A stretch of 64,000 nucleotides of DNA from the NCBI RefSeq assembly GCF_001956295.1, contig NZ_MRTD01000014.1, positions 62,001 to 126,000 on the forward strand, written 5' to 3'. The position numbers and the translations under genes are program-made. A model generated the notes under the pieces. That model saw only the letters and a list, made by a program, of their open reading frames with translations, was not told the DNA's origin and ran no database searches. Of the stretch, positions 25,404 to 33,811 are shown piece after piece. Each line of letters begins with the position of its first letter. Within the stretch, counting starts at the first letter, position 1. The DNA comes from Paenibacillus sp. FSL A5-0031. Its GTDB lineage: Bacteria > Bacillota > Bacilli > Paenibacillales > Paenibacillaceae.

Positions 25404-26057
25404 TCAACAACTGATGTTTCTTATAAGCGTATATACTGAGGGTTCAGTTACAATAATATCAAAATCAGTAGCGTTATTTTCTGAAATTGCAGAAGAAATA
25501 GCTTTGTTATATTTTGATGCACGACTCCAATTGATTTCAACGTATTTACCTTGTCCATCTGTTGAAAAATATATACGGCCATACTTTTTGTCAAATAACT
25601 TTATAAGTTTTAAATTTACGAATATACCACTATGTACTCTAATGAATTTATTATGCTCCAATTTTTCTTCTAAAAGCATATAGTCATGCAATGATTTTGT
25701 TTCTGAAAGAACTTTTTCCTTAAGATGATAATTAATCTTGTTATTAGTTGTGACTTTTACGTATTGAACAGATTGAAGATCTATTTCAACAAAATTAAAG
25801 GAGGGCTGCATAGTTTCATTATTTTCAATATGTCCAGCTATGATCATTAATTCATCATAAGATGTATCATAGGCTTCGGCAAATTTCCTAAGAGTCTGTG
25901 GCATTGGAACTATTACAGAGCCATTTTTTCTGTTTGATCCTAGTTCAACATCTCTAATATATCCGTGGCTTAAACCGCTTAATTTTGCAGCTTTACGCAA
26001 ACTGTAATTGCTGGAAAGCCGTAATTTTTCCAAGTGAGATCCAATTTGATTTTTCAT
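25404..26057 (-). CDS. XRE-LytTR fusion transcription regulator
   Basis: 217 residues with two DNA-binding domains. Residues 1-70 are a Cro/CI-type HTH (SLRKAAKLSGLSHGYIRDVE, then TLRKFAEAYDTSYDELMIIA). Residues about 90-200 are a LytTR domain: a repeated strand pattern, LLEEKLEHNKFIRVHSGIFV with the hallmark Phe-x-Arg-x-His-x-x-x-x-x-Asn (IFVNLKLI), and a final basic INWSRASKYNKAI. AGGAG eight bases before ATG. LytTR domains usually follow a receiver or membrane domain; pairing with an XRE HTH is unusual. Divergent from the 26.5-kb gene across a 450-base AT-rich gap. Confidence 0.8.
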   Translation of the reverse strand: MKNQIGSHLEKLRLSSNYSLRKAAKLSGLSHGYIRDVELGSNRKNGSVIVPMPQTLRKFAEAYDTSYDELMIIAGHIENNETMQPSFNFVEIDLQSVQYVKVTTNNKINYHLKEKVLSETKSLHDYMLLEEKLEHNKFIRVHSGIFVNLKLIKLFDKKYGRIYFSTDGQGKYVEINWSRASKYNKAISSAISENNATDFDIIVTEPSVYTLIRNISC

Positions 26058-26449
26058 AATTCATGCTCCTTAAATGAGTTCGTCCAATCAAAAGGTAAAT
26101 TAGTCTGGTTAATATTAATGATAACATGCAAGTGAATACGAGTTAAGTATCGTTCTTCAATTCTTGACAAAGCTTAACATATAATAAACGAATAAAACAA
26201 TCGTATATCAATAAATTGAAATATTGATGTAAATTTGATATAAGAAATAAAACAAATAATGTTTATTAGTAGTAATTATGAATAATATAAGTGAACTAGA
26301 TATTATATATAAGAAATATTTTTAAAAAATAGCACATAAAATCATATTGAAATTGTAAAGTTGGAGGGAGCTGCTTACACCTTCATATTTTTTGGTTTAT
26401 ACCTATTGATTGAAAATATATATTTTTAAAAGAATGTATTCAATAAATT

Positions 26450-26477
26450 TTGTTGAATTAAGAAAAGGGTATATAAT
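26450..26477 (+). promoter_or_regulatory. Promoter before the 208-aa gene
   Basis: TTGTTG, a 16-base spacer and TATAAT (26472-26477), 34 bases before the GTG start. The rest of 26058-26449 is AT-rich with no gene and would hold the divergent promoter of the XRE-LytTR gene. Confidence 0.55.
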
Positions 26478-26510
26478 ATTAAGTAAGATATTTGAAAGGA
26501 GTGAATCACT

Positions 26511-27137
26511 GTGCATCTATTCTTCGATTCTTCGGTCTTACCGGTTACAACAACAGATATTAACGGGAATATACTATATATCCGCACGAACGGCTTGCAC
26601 TACTACGGATATCCTGACCTAATTTTTAATCAGAATTATGAAGATGGGGAGCAGTTGATTCTCGATATTATAGATCGTATTTTCAAATTGGACTTTAATA
26701 TTGCTGCCGTCTGGAACTATAATGGAAAGCTTTTCAAGTTGGAAATTGGTTCAGATGGATTAGCACACATAATATCAACAGAAGTGGATGAGACAAGAAT
26801 TCTATCTATTATTAATCCGCTTACTGGAGAAACGGCTAAACATAAAACAAAAGGATTTGAATCTTTATTTGATCATCCAGAAGTTGAAGTAGAAGGTAAT
26901 GTTTTGTACGGTCGAGAAATTTTAAGTTACCTAATTGATCAAGTCAAAAATGGTGAAATTTATGATGCGGATTCTAGTATCGAATTTGAGAAGAATATAT
27001 ATAGTATTTATATAGATTATGATCGCCTTGGCAATCCAGTCATGCGAATTCAACTAGATGAAAAATCAGATTTATGGAGAAGAAATATTAAAAAGAATAA
27101 AATATTAACGGTAAATCATTTGGAAAGAGTAAAATAG
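26511..27137 (+). CDS. Hypothetical protein, 208 aa
   Basis: GTG start nine bases after GAAAGGAG. The beginning (FFDSSVLPVTTTDINGNILY) and even strand/turn composition suggest an alpha/beta cytoplasmic protein; the C-terminus is basic (WRRNIKKNKILTVNHLERVK). No family, signal peptide or membrane segment seen. It stands alone: an AT-palindrome element and new operon follow. Divergent to the XRE-LytTR regulator, which may control it. Confidence 0.7.
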   Translation: MHLFFDSSVLPVTTTDINGNILYIRTNGLHYYGYPDLIFNQNYEDGEQLILDIIDRIFKLDFNIAAVWNYNGKLFKLEIGSDGLAHIISTEVDETRILSIINPLTGETAKHKTKGFESLFDHPEVEVEGNVLYGREILSYLIDQVKNGEIYDADSSIEFEKNIYSIYIDYDRLGNPVMRIQLDEKSDLWRRNIKKNKILTVNHLERVK

Positions 27138-27165
27138 TCTTTCTTTTTTCTATAGTGTTATAGTA

Positions 27166-27205
27166 GTATATTAGTATATATATTAGATTATTAATCAATA
27201 TACGA
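27166..27205. promoter_or_regulatory. AT-palindrome element before the S1/TnpB-like operon
   Basis: GTATATTAGTATATATATTA followed by GATTATTAATCAATATACG: two halves of the shared element, 28 bases before the first gene of the 27.2-30.0-kb operon. Confidence 0.5.
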
Positions 27206-27232
27206 TAGTAGTCCTAATGAAAGGAGGATGTA

Positions 27233-27709
27233 ATGGGACAAGAGGCAAAGATCATTAAGGAGCTTGATTTCGTTCTAACCCATCCAGCTTGTAGTGTGTT
27301 GAACATAGAGCATTTTTATAATACCTGCTTGTATGTCTACGACTCTGTTCCTTTACTAAGCATAATAGGTCATATGAAGAGAATGAGTCCTCATTTATTG
27401 ACTGAATGGTCTCTGACCAATCTAATGGTCAAAAACCTTCTTACCGATTTAGAACCTGATTTACCTAGCAATGGGGAAAATATGCGTTCCATTACCATTA
27501 GGATTGACCTCTCTAAGGTAAAGGCAGCTGAAAAGGGTATATTCCAAATAGTTTGGACTACTGATATACCTGATGAAACAATAAATTATCATTTTAAGAA
27601 AAAGTCTATAGTTGTTAATGATGCAGTAGATGGAAATGTAATGTTGCTAGGACTAAGTATTATTGATAAAAATAAGTACTATCTTTACATAAAAAAGAGG
27701 AGGAAATAA
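27233..27709 (+). CDS. Hypothetical protein, 158 aa
   Basis: First gene of a four-gene operon, ATG eight bases after AAAGGAGG. It has a helical N-terminal half (EAKIIKELDFVLTHPACSVL) and a beta-rich C-terminal half ending in basic YYLYIKKRRK. No family recognised, no membrane segment. It ends two bases before the S1-domain gene (whose AGGAGG lies in its last codons), so the two are tightly coupled; a role together with the S1 protein is likely but undefined. Confidence 0.7.
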   Translation: MGQEAKIIKELDFVLTHPACSVLNIEHFYNTCLYVYDSVPLLSIIGHMKRMSPHLLTEWSLTNLMVKNLLTDLEPDLPSNGENMRSITIRIDLSKVKAAEKGIFQIVWTTDIPDETINYHFKKKSIVVNDAVDGNVMLLGLSIIDKNKYYLYIKKRRK

Positions 27710-27711
27710 AA

Positions 27712-28560
27712 ATGAATGAATCACTAGGAGTAAAACCTATAACAGAATACAAGACGTCTCTTCGTCGGAAGAGCATTCATCAGGGTACTATTATTGGGGT
27801 TGAAAATCATTCTCCGTTTGGCCAAAAGATGCAAGTAGCGCTCGTTGAATTGAATAATGGTTTAAAGGGATTAATTTATGAATCTCAATTTGATAAACAA
27901 AAGTACAGGTCTCTTGTAGGCTTTATAGATCATAAAGTCGATTTTATGGTGTTAGACGTATCAAGACTGGGGAAAGACGCTTCAAATGTAAATGTTTTCG
28001 ACGAAGAAAAAGGGATCGTGCTGCTCTCCAGAGTTCAAGCTCTTGAAGAACTACAGGAAGAATTCTGGGAAACAGCTGATATTGATCACGTCGTGACAGG
28101 GGTAGTTTCTGGTTTTGAGAATGAAAGGCTTTATTTACGTGTTAAAGGCGTTATCTGTGTATTACCGATTCCAGATTATGAATATGACTGGACTGTATCA
28201 GGTAAAAATCTTGTAGCTCTGGGAACTGAACTAACAGTAAAAATAACATTCATTGATCGCGCCAAGAGGCAAGTTCGCGTCTCACGTAAAGAATTGTTGG
28301 AAGATCCATGGAATCGTGTGCAGGAGAAATTTGGAGTAGATAACTTCTATAGTGGACGTATAACCAGTGTAGTTGATAATGTTGGAGTATTTGTAAAGTT
28401 GGCACCAGGCATCGAAGCTTTAGCTTGGTACCCTGATGAAAGAAAAATGCCAAAGGACGGAATTCTGGTTGGTAAAACATGTTCGGTTCGTATTAAAAAT
28501 GTGAATCCGAAGAATCGGCGAATTGGAACAAAAATTATTGACTTTCCTCACGAAATCTAA
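27712..28560 (+). CDS. S1-domain RNA-binding protein, 282 aa
   Basis: Three OB/S1-type repeats can be followed: about 20-110 (HQGTIIGVENHSPFG, VALVELNNGLKGLIYESQF), 118-205 (VVTGVVSGFENERLYLRVKG) and 210-280 (FYSGRITSVVDNVGVFVKLA, the most canonical S1 motif). Such proteins bind RNA or single-stranded nucleic acid. GGAGG precedes the ATG. It is placed between an unknown gene and a replication-relaxation protein, followed by a partial TnpB-like gene, so this operon joins an RNA-binding protein to plasmid DNA-processing genes. Confidence 0.8.
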   Translation: MNESLGVKPITEYKTSLRRKSIHQGTIIGVENHSPFGQKMQVALVELNNGLKGLIYESQFDKQKYRSLVGFIDHKVDFMVLDVSRLGKDASNVNVFDEEKGIVLLSRVQALEELQEEFWETADIDHVVTGVVSGFENERLYLRVKGVICVLPIPDYEYDWTVSGKNLVALGTELTVKITFIDRAKRQVRVSRKELLEDPWNRVQEKFGVDNFYSGRITSVVDNVGVFVKLAPGIEALAWYPDERKMPKDGILVGKTCSVRIKNVNPKNRRIGTKIIDFPHEI

Positions 28561-28581
28561 AAAGGAGATGGCCATTGTAGC

Positions 28582-29487
28582 ATGGAAAATCTCGTATCTC
28601 CTCTTATAAAGGCTGAACAGTCGGTAGTTGAAGAGAAACAACTTCTGGATGATTCTTATGCATATGTAGCAAAACTAGATATTCTTACTCGTCATGATTA
28701 TTACTACATACTACAAAAAATTGACCAAGGGTGGATTACAGAACGAGATGTAGAACTTGTAAAGTTTCTACACGTTCATCGTTGGGTTACCTTTTCTCAA
28801 ATAACTCGTTTATTTTTCTTTGATGTAGAGCGCGAAAATACGGTAAGAAAGAGAATTAATCGATTATTGAAATACGGGTTGATTCGAAGACTCCATTGGT
28901 CAAGCTATTCGAGACCAAAGGAAAACAAACCAAGTTTCTATGAAATAGGTGCAAGTGGCGCTGATATTTTAAAATTTTCATTTGGAACAAACTTGGGGAG
29001 TCGTAACCCTCGAAGCTCGAAACCAACAACAATGCTTTATAGGATGAAATATATTGTTACGAATGAACTATATATTCAATTGCGCAACACATTTGATCTT
29101 GCTCATTTCGAATTCCATCCAACTTTGGTTTTTAAAGAGGAGCAGCAGGTACCTACTGCAAAGTTTGTCTTAAAAACCCCTAATGGACGTTTTATGCCAT
29201 TTTATTTAATTTGTCATAGAGAGGATGAGAAATGGTTAAAGACGATTCGCTATCAAGCTAATTTTTTTACAAACTACATTAATGCAAATGATCCGGATGC
29301 AATATTGGTAGTACTTGTTTCATCGCAAGATAAAGCGAGTTTAGCCAGTAAAATTATTGAACAAGAAGGAACCGGAGCGATTACCTGGTTTGTAACAGAT
29401 AGTGATCTATATGATGATAATATGAAATTGAGTAATGCATTTTTTTCTTATCAGAATGGGGAGAAGTTTTATTATGATCTTCAGTAA
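28582..29487 (+). CDS. Replication-relaxation family protein (copy 2)
   Basis: 301 residues: N-terminal winged helix (VELVKFLHVHRWVTFSQITR, then VRKRINRLLKYGLIRRL) followed by an alpha/beta region with HPTLVFKEE and a C-terminal strand pattern like the family's nuclease-like fold. It has the same overall design as the protein at 15.7 kb but is well diverged. AAAGGAGATGG precedes the ATG by 13 bases. Third gene of the operon after the S1 protein. Confidence 0.65.
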   Translation: MENLVSPLIKAEQSVVEEKQLLDDSYAYVAKLDILTRHDYYYILQKIDQGWITERDVELVKFLHVHRWVTFSQITRLFFFDVERENTVRKRINRLLKYGLIRRLHWSSYSRPKENKPSFYEIGASGADILKFSFGTNLGSRNPRSSKPTTMLYRMKYIVTNELYIQLRNTFDLAHFEFHPTLVFKEEQQVPTAKFVLKTPNGRFMPFYLICHREDEKWLKTIRYQANFFTNYINANDPDAILVVLVSSQDKASLASKIIEQEGTGAITWFVTDSDLYDDNMKLSNAFFSYQNGEKFYYDLQ

Positions 29488-29517
29488 CTCGATCAATTTG
29501 GAGGAGGAAATGAGTTG

Positions 29518-30039
29518 ATGTATACGATGAAAATTCAACTCTTAACGAATGTTCAACAGTATGATCAACTAACAGACGTAACAAAACGTTTTAGTCAAGT
29601 GTGTAATCATATCAGTGAGGTTGGTTTTCTTACAAAGACTTATCGCAGTAAAGTAAGGCTTTCAAAGGAATGTTATCACCAAGTAAGAGATATTTATAGT
29701 CTTCCTGCACAAATGGTTGTAAGAGCAGTTGGGAAAGTAGTAGAAGCCTACAGAGAGGGGATTGGATCTAAAGTAATATTCGAGGAACTCACCTCTGTTG
29801 TATACGATACTCGTCTAATAAAGTTTAAATGGATGCAATCCGTTTCGATAGCTACATTCACTGGCCGTATTGAAGTACCGTTTAAAGTAACAGGGTATCG
29901 TCGAGGATCGTATGATCGTCGAGTAAGTGGTCTTGCGGATTTGATCTTAGAAAATGGGGTTTTTTTCTTGCTCTTGGTTGTAGACATGCCTGAAGAACCG
30001 AGTATTAAAACACTAGAGTTTGTAAATGTAGTTTCATAA
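29518..30039 (+). CDS. Stand-alone N-terminal half of TnpB (no RuvC)
   Basis: 173 residues matching the part of IS605/IS1341-type TnpB that precedes the RuvC nuclease: MKIQLLTNVQQYDQLTDV as the opening strand/helix, LPAQMVVRAVGKVVEAY (the family's LPAQ...V..AY helix), VVYDTRLIKFKW (conserved YDxR), TFTGRIEVPFKVTGY (GR motif), and ADLILENGVFFLLLVVDMPE at the end. The reading frame stops just where the first RuvC Asp motif would follow. No RuvC or zinc ribbon is encoded in the next 50 bases, and the frame is intact with GGAGG in front, so it looks retained, not decaying. It is the last gene of the S1 operon. Role unknown; binding of a guide-like RNA is a guess. Confidence 0.75.
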   Translation: MYTMKIQLLTNVQQYDQLTDVTKRFSQVCNHISEVGFLTKTYRSKVRLSKECYHQVRDIYSLPAQMVVRAVGKVVEAYREGIGSKVIFEELTSVVYDTRLIKFKWMQSVSIATFTGRIEVPFKVTGYRRGSYDRRVSGLADLILENGVFFLLLVVDMPEEPSIKTLEFVNVVS

Positions 30040-30049
30040 TATTATTCTT

Positions 30050-30078
30050 GTATATTAATTAATATATATACTAGTATA
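30050..30078. promoter_or_regulatory. AT-palindrome element before the Tad operon
   Basis: GTATATTAATTAATATATAT then ACTAGTATA, 15 bases before the start of the first Tad gene and directly followed by its AAAGGAGG. Confidence 0.5.
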
Positions 30079-30092
30079 AAGGAGGTGTTCTT

Positions 30093-31598
30093 ATGAAGAG
30101 ACTTTTTCTTGTATCTGACGATAAGGATTTTGCGGAATGGATTGAAGATGAATTATCTGAAACTGGGAGATTTATTCGAAGCATAGACTCCTTTGATTTC
30201 TTTATTCCACAATGGAGCACTGCACAGGGTGCAGATTACATCATTTTTCCTGAAACAGTAATTACATCGGATGAAAGCTTATTAAGAATATACCGTTCAG
30301 TTCATAAAGAGTCTCCCAGTACATGTTTTTTATTTATATATCATCGTGATGATGATGAACTTACTAAACTACTTACAGCTGAGGGAAATATCTGCGTAAG
30401 CTACGATGATCTTGATGCAGGTTTGTTGGAGCGTTTGATTAGAAATAATGTTAACCGCAAATCAATATCTCTTGAGCAAGCGAGTCCAATATTAAATGAA
30501 GAAAAATCAAATAACACAAACCTAGTTGAAAATAGTGAAATGTACATTACTCATTATAAGGAAGAGCGTTTAGTTATCGAAGAAGAGTCTATTATCTCGG
30601 CAGACAAAAAGTCATCCGAAGAATTAGAATCGGCTGCACAAAGTGTAACTAACGCACAGCAGATCGAGGAGCTTAAACCTCAAAAAAAGCGAACGAATGC
30701 GGAGCAAAAGGAAAAACTTGCTCGAATAAAAGAACGAATAATTATAGAAGAAAAAATAGTAACGATTCACGTTCCTGTACACTTTAACTCGAAGCTTATT
30801 TCTTTGGTTAGTCTTTATCCAAGAGCAGGATCGACGTTTATTACATCAAATTTCGCTCGTATGTTGGGAGAAAATAAAGTTCCTGTTGCTGTACTGGAAC
30901 CTATATTCGGTAATATCGGTTCCACTTATTATGAATTAATGCACGGTGAAGTAAATGCACCAAAGAATTGGATATCATGGGCGGAACAAATTAAGCAGTT
31001 TGGATCAGTAAATCAAGACAATACCTGGAGCTCTCATGGAGTAACGTGGATACCGTCACCGGTAGAACCACTTAAAGCATGGAGCGAAGAAGAAAATATG
31101 AAGCTGCTTCTTTCTGCAAGTCGTTATCCAGTAACACTTTGCGATATTTCATCAGGATATAATGACCCGAATTGTAAAAAAATTTTGGAAATGTCAGACG
31201 AAATCTGGATTGTTGCAGATGGAGATCCTGTAGCGTTAAATCATCACTTTAAGACAATCGACAAGATTAAACTGGAATTTGAAAGAAAAAAAATTCGAAT
31301 AATTGGAAATAGATGGAACCAATATATCAATAAAAGTGAATGGAAAGAGGCCGTCTTACTTCCGTTGCTTACACACATTCCAGATCTAGGAACAATAGTC
31401 CTTAAACAACTATGGGCTGGGAACTTAGCGTGGGATGATCAGAAGCTCAAAGAAGTCCTTTCGAGCCCGCTAAAGCCTATGGCTCAATCAGTTGTGGCAA
31501 AAGAAATGTATCATCTTTTTAAAAGACAATATGGTCTTGGATCCAAGTTGAGAAGCTTTTTCAGAGAAATTAAGTTGCTTGATGATGAAGTTAAATAG
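30093..31598 (+). CDS. tadZ: CpaE/TadZ-like protein (copy 1)
   Basis: 501 residues: a receiver-like N-terminal domain (about 1-120, KRLFLVSDDKDFAEWIEDEL), a charged linker, and a ParA/MinD-like ATPase domain from about 225. The P-loop reads SLYPRAGSTFITSNFARML, without the lysines of a classical Walker A, so ATP hydrolysis is doubtful; VTLCDISSGY corresponds to the Walker B strand. TadZ/CpaE proteins place the pilus machine at the cell pole. First gene of the Tad operon; AAAGGAGG precedes its ATG. A second CpaE-like gene lies two genes later. Confidence 0.75.
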   Translation: MKRLFLVSDDKDFAEWIEDELSETGRFIRSIDSFDFFIPQWSTAQGADYIIFPETVITSDESLLRIYRSVHKESPSTCFLFIYHRDDDELTKLLTAEGNICVSYDDLDAGLLERLIRNNVNRKSISLEQASPILNEEKSNNTNLVENSEMYITHYKEERLVIEEESIISADKKSSEELESAAQSVTNAQQIEELKPQKKRTNAEQKEKLARIKERIIIEEKIVTIHVPVHFNSKLISLVSLYPRAGSTFITSNFARMLGENKVPVAVLEPIFGNIGSTYYELMHGEVNAPKNWISWAEQIKQFGSVNQDNTWSSHGVTWIPSPVEPLKAWSEEENMKLLLSASRYPVTLCDISSGYNDPNCKKILEMSDEIWIVADGDPVALNHHFKTIDKIKLEFERKKIRIIGNRWNQYINKSEWKEAVLLPLLTHIPDLGTIVLKQLWAGNLAWDDQKLKEVLSSPLKPMAQSVVAKEMYHLFKRQYGLGSKLRSFFREIKLLDDEVK

Positions 31599-31625
31599 AA
31601 TGTGGGAATTAGGAAGGAGAAAGAC

Positions 31626-32549
31626 ATGAGTAGAATGATTTCTTTGTTTGCTGGCATTCTGTTAATTGCAGGAGCGGTTTTCGGGTTTGCCAAGTATATG
31701 AAGGGCTATGAACTGGATGTAACGATGATGAAAACGATAAAACCTGCTGGAATGATTCAAGCTGGTGAGTTAATAACAGCAAATATGTTGCGCGAAGTAT
31801 CCATACCAACTGTTCAGCACATGGATAACGCCATAGTGGATGTAGACAAAATAATTGGAAAACGAGCTGTTACACCTATAGGAGAAATGGAAGAGTTTTT
31901 ATCGTGGAAAATCAGTGAAGATTCACTTTATCCCGCAAAAGATGAAACATATATAGGATTTAAAGTTGATTTTGTCGGCGCCGTTAATAATATGATTCGT
32001 CGTGGGGATAAGGTCGACGTATATGTTGAATATAACACTCCTAAACTTTTGGATTCAGCTGGAAATGAAATTGATCTGACTATTCGAGATGCTGGTTATA
32101 TATCTGGCGATACAGTTATGCCTGAAATAGCCAAAAAAGTTTATAACGAGAAACTCATCCTTGGTTTAACGGTGGCCTATGTAAAAGATCAAGACGGAAA
32201 AGAAATTATTGACAATACCCCTACTACAACGCTCGGGATACCATTAAACGGTAGCCAAAAAGATGAAGTGAATATGGAACGATATCGACAAGGTGCTTTA
32301 GCTCAACCTGCATTTATTACCTTTATTATATCAGAAGAAGATTACGCAAAATTAGCAGAAGGGCAGAAGAAAGGCTTAATTAAATTAGGTCTTCCACGTA
32401 CTGCAGAGACGATCGGTATGATCGTACCACATGAGCAAACTAAAGTATTAATGGATACGGAAGTAGAAAAGAAAGCAGTAGATTCAAGTGATTTGAACCA
32501 GGAAACAAGCACAAATTTTGAAAATACAAAACAAGGAGCTGGACAATGA
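31626..32549 (+). CDS. cpaB: CpaB/RcpC-like SAF-domain protein
   Basis: 307 residues from the ATG of MSRMISLFAG, after GGAGAAAGAC; an in-frame GTG at 31602 precedes this binding site. One N-terminal membrane anchor, then a SAF domain (about 45-100: IKPAGMIQAGELITANML, VDKIIGKRAV) and a second domain (NNMIRRGDKVDVYVEYN), the CpaB/RcpC design for outer parts of Tad pilus machines. In Gram-positive cells it would sit outside the membrane. It overlaps the next gene by four bases. Confidence 0.82.
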   Translation: MSRMISLFAGILLIAGAVFGFAKYMKGYELDVTMMKTIKPAGMIQAGELITANMLREVSIPTVQHMDNAIVDVDKIIGKRAVTPIGEMEEFLSWKISEDSLYPAKDETYIGFKVDFVGAVNNMIRRGDKVDVYVEYNTPKLLDSAGNEIDLTIRDAGYISGDTVMPEIAKKVYNEKLILGLTVAYVKDQDGKEIIDNTPTTTLGIPLNGSQKDEVNMERYRQGALAQPAFITFIISEEDYAKLAEGQKKGLIKLGLPRTAETIGMIVPHEQTKVLMDTEVEKKAVDSSDLNQETSTNFENTKQGAGQ

Positions 32550-33796
32550 AAATATTGATTGCTCTTACACGGCCGCTAATGGCTGAAAAGATCGGCGAAA
32601 TAATACCAAAATCGGTAGATGCTGAGTTTGCTTTTAATGAAAATGAACTATCTAGAGCATTTTCAAGGGTAGGACAACAATTGGATTATTTAGTCGTACA
32701 TGAAGAGTTATTTGAAGAAAAGTATCCATGGATATGGTTAAGTCATGTTAAGTCTGCTGTATCAGAGAGTACAAAGGTTATGGTAATTCTTTCGACTCAG
32801 ACTGATTCTATATATCGGGAAATAATAAAAAGAATCAGTCTGGATTTTCAGGTATCACTCATACAGGGCGCATTATCAGCAAATGAAATTGCTGAAGAAC
32901 TCAATGGTCGAATATTTAATAAAACAAGAACAACTGAGACTATTGAAACTGGACGATTATCAGCAGTAATGTCGGCATCACCAAAAGACGGGGCAACAAC
33001 AGTGGCGATTTCAACCGCAATTTGTATGGCACAACGGCTGCCGGATAAAAAGGTGCTTCTCGTAGATTTAAACTTAAAAAGTCCTGAGATTAGGGATCAT
33101 TTAAATATTACAACAGATAAGGGTTATCCTCTGATTCAAGCAGATTGTGATTCTGGGACACTTGAACAAATGGCGTTAATCAAAGCTTGCGATCAAATAA
33201 AAGGAATTGAAAATCTCTATATTCTTACCGGAATTCAAAGACGTGAGTGGGCCGAAAAGATAACAGTTGGAGAAATTGATCATTTACTTTCTGTCTCAAG
33301 AAAGACATTCGACTTTACCATCGCTGACGTGCATACATATCCGGATCAGGCAGCCACGCTAAAGTGCATTAAAGACGCTGATGAACGGATTGTCGTAGTG
33401 CAATCAGTTATAACGAGCTATCAATCTTCATGGAATGATTGGTTCAATAGTGTATGGCAACATTACGGGCTCACCGAAAAGGATTTCAATTTAGTTTTGA
33501 ATCGTGATCAAAATAACCCATTAGATGGCCTTCAGATTGAGAAGGGGATTGGAACGAAAATCATTTCCCGTATTCGGAATGTTGAAAAGGGTGCAGGACT
33601 AAAAGCAATTAATTTTGGGCAGCCATTATATTTGAATGAGAGTCCCGAATCGATTGAGTTCCGCACGAACATCCTTTCTTTAGCCGGTTGGTTGGCTAAT
33701 AGAGCAAAGGTAGAATTGACAGCTGTGAACAAGGATAACAAATCAGCTTTACGTGGTAAACAAAACAATGGGATCCGACGCTTTCTAAGATTATAA
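32546..33796 (+). CDS. CpaE/TadZ-like protein (copy 2)
   Basis: 416 residues with an N-terminal receiver-like domain (MKILIALTRPLMAEKIGE, ending near 115) and a MinD/ParA-like domain with deviant P-loop SASPKDGATTVAIS near 145 and KVLLVDLNLKSPEIRD near 172. It keeps one lysine that copy 1 lacks. ATGA overlap with cpaB shows co-translation. Having two CpaE-type proteins on either side of CpaB is uncommon; they may form a heteromer, one active and one not. Confidence 0.75.
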   Translation: MKILIALTRPLMAEKIGEIIPKSVDAEFAFNENELSRAFSRVGQQLDYLVVHEELFEEKYPWIWLSHVKSAVSESTKVMVILSTQTDSIYREIIKRISLDFQVSLIQGALSANEIAEELNGRIFNKTRTTETIETGRLSAVMSASPKDGATTVAISTAICMAQRLPDKKVLLVDLNLKSPEIRDHLNITTDKGYPLIQADCDSGTLEQMALIKACDQIKGIENLYILTGIQRREWAEKITVGEIDHLLSVSRKTFDFTIADVHTYPDQAATLKCIKDADERIVVVQSVITSYQSSWNDWFNSVWQHYGLTEKDFNLVLNRDQNNPLDGLQIEKGIGTKIISRIRNVEKGAGLKAINFGQPLYLNESPESIEFRTNILSLAGWLANRAKVELTAVNKDNKSALRGKQNNGIRRFLRL

Positions 33797-33811
33797 GGGA
33801 GGAGGAACGAA

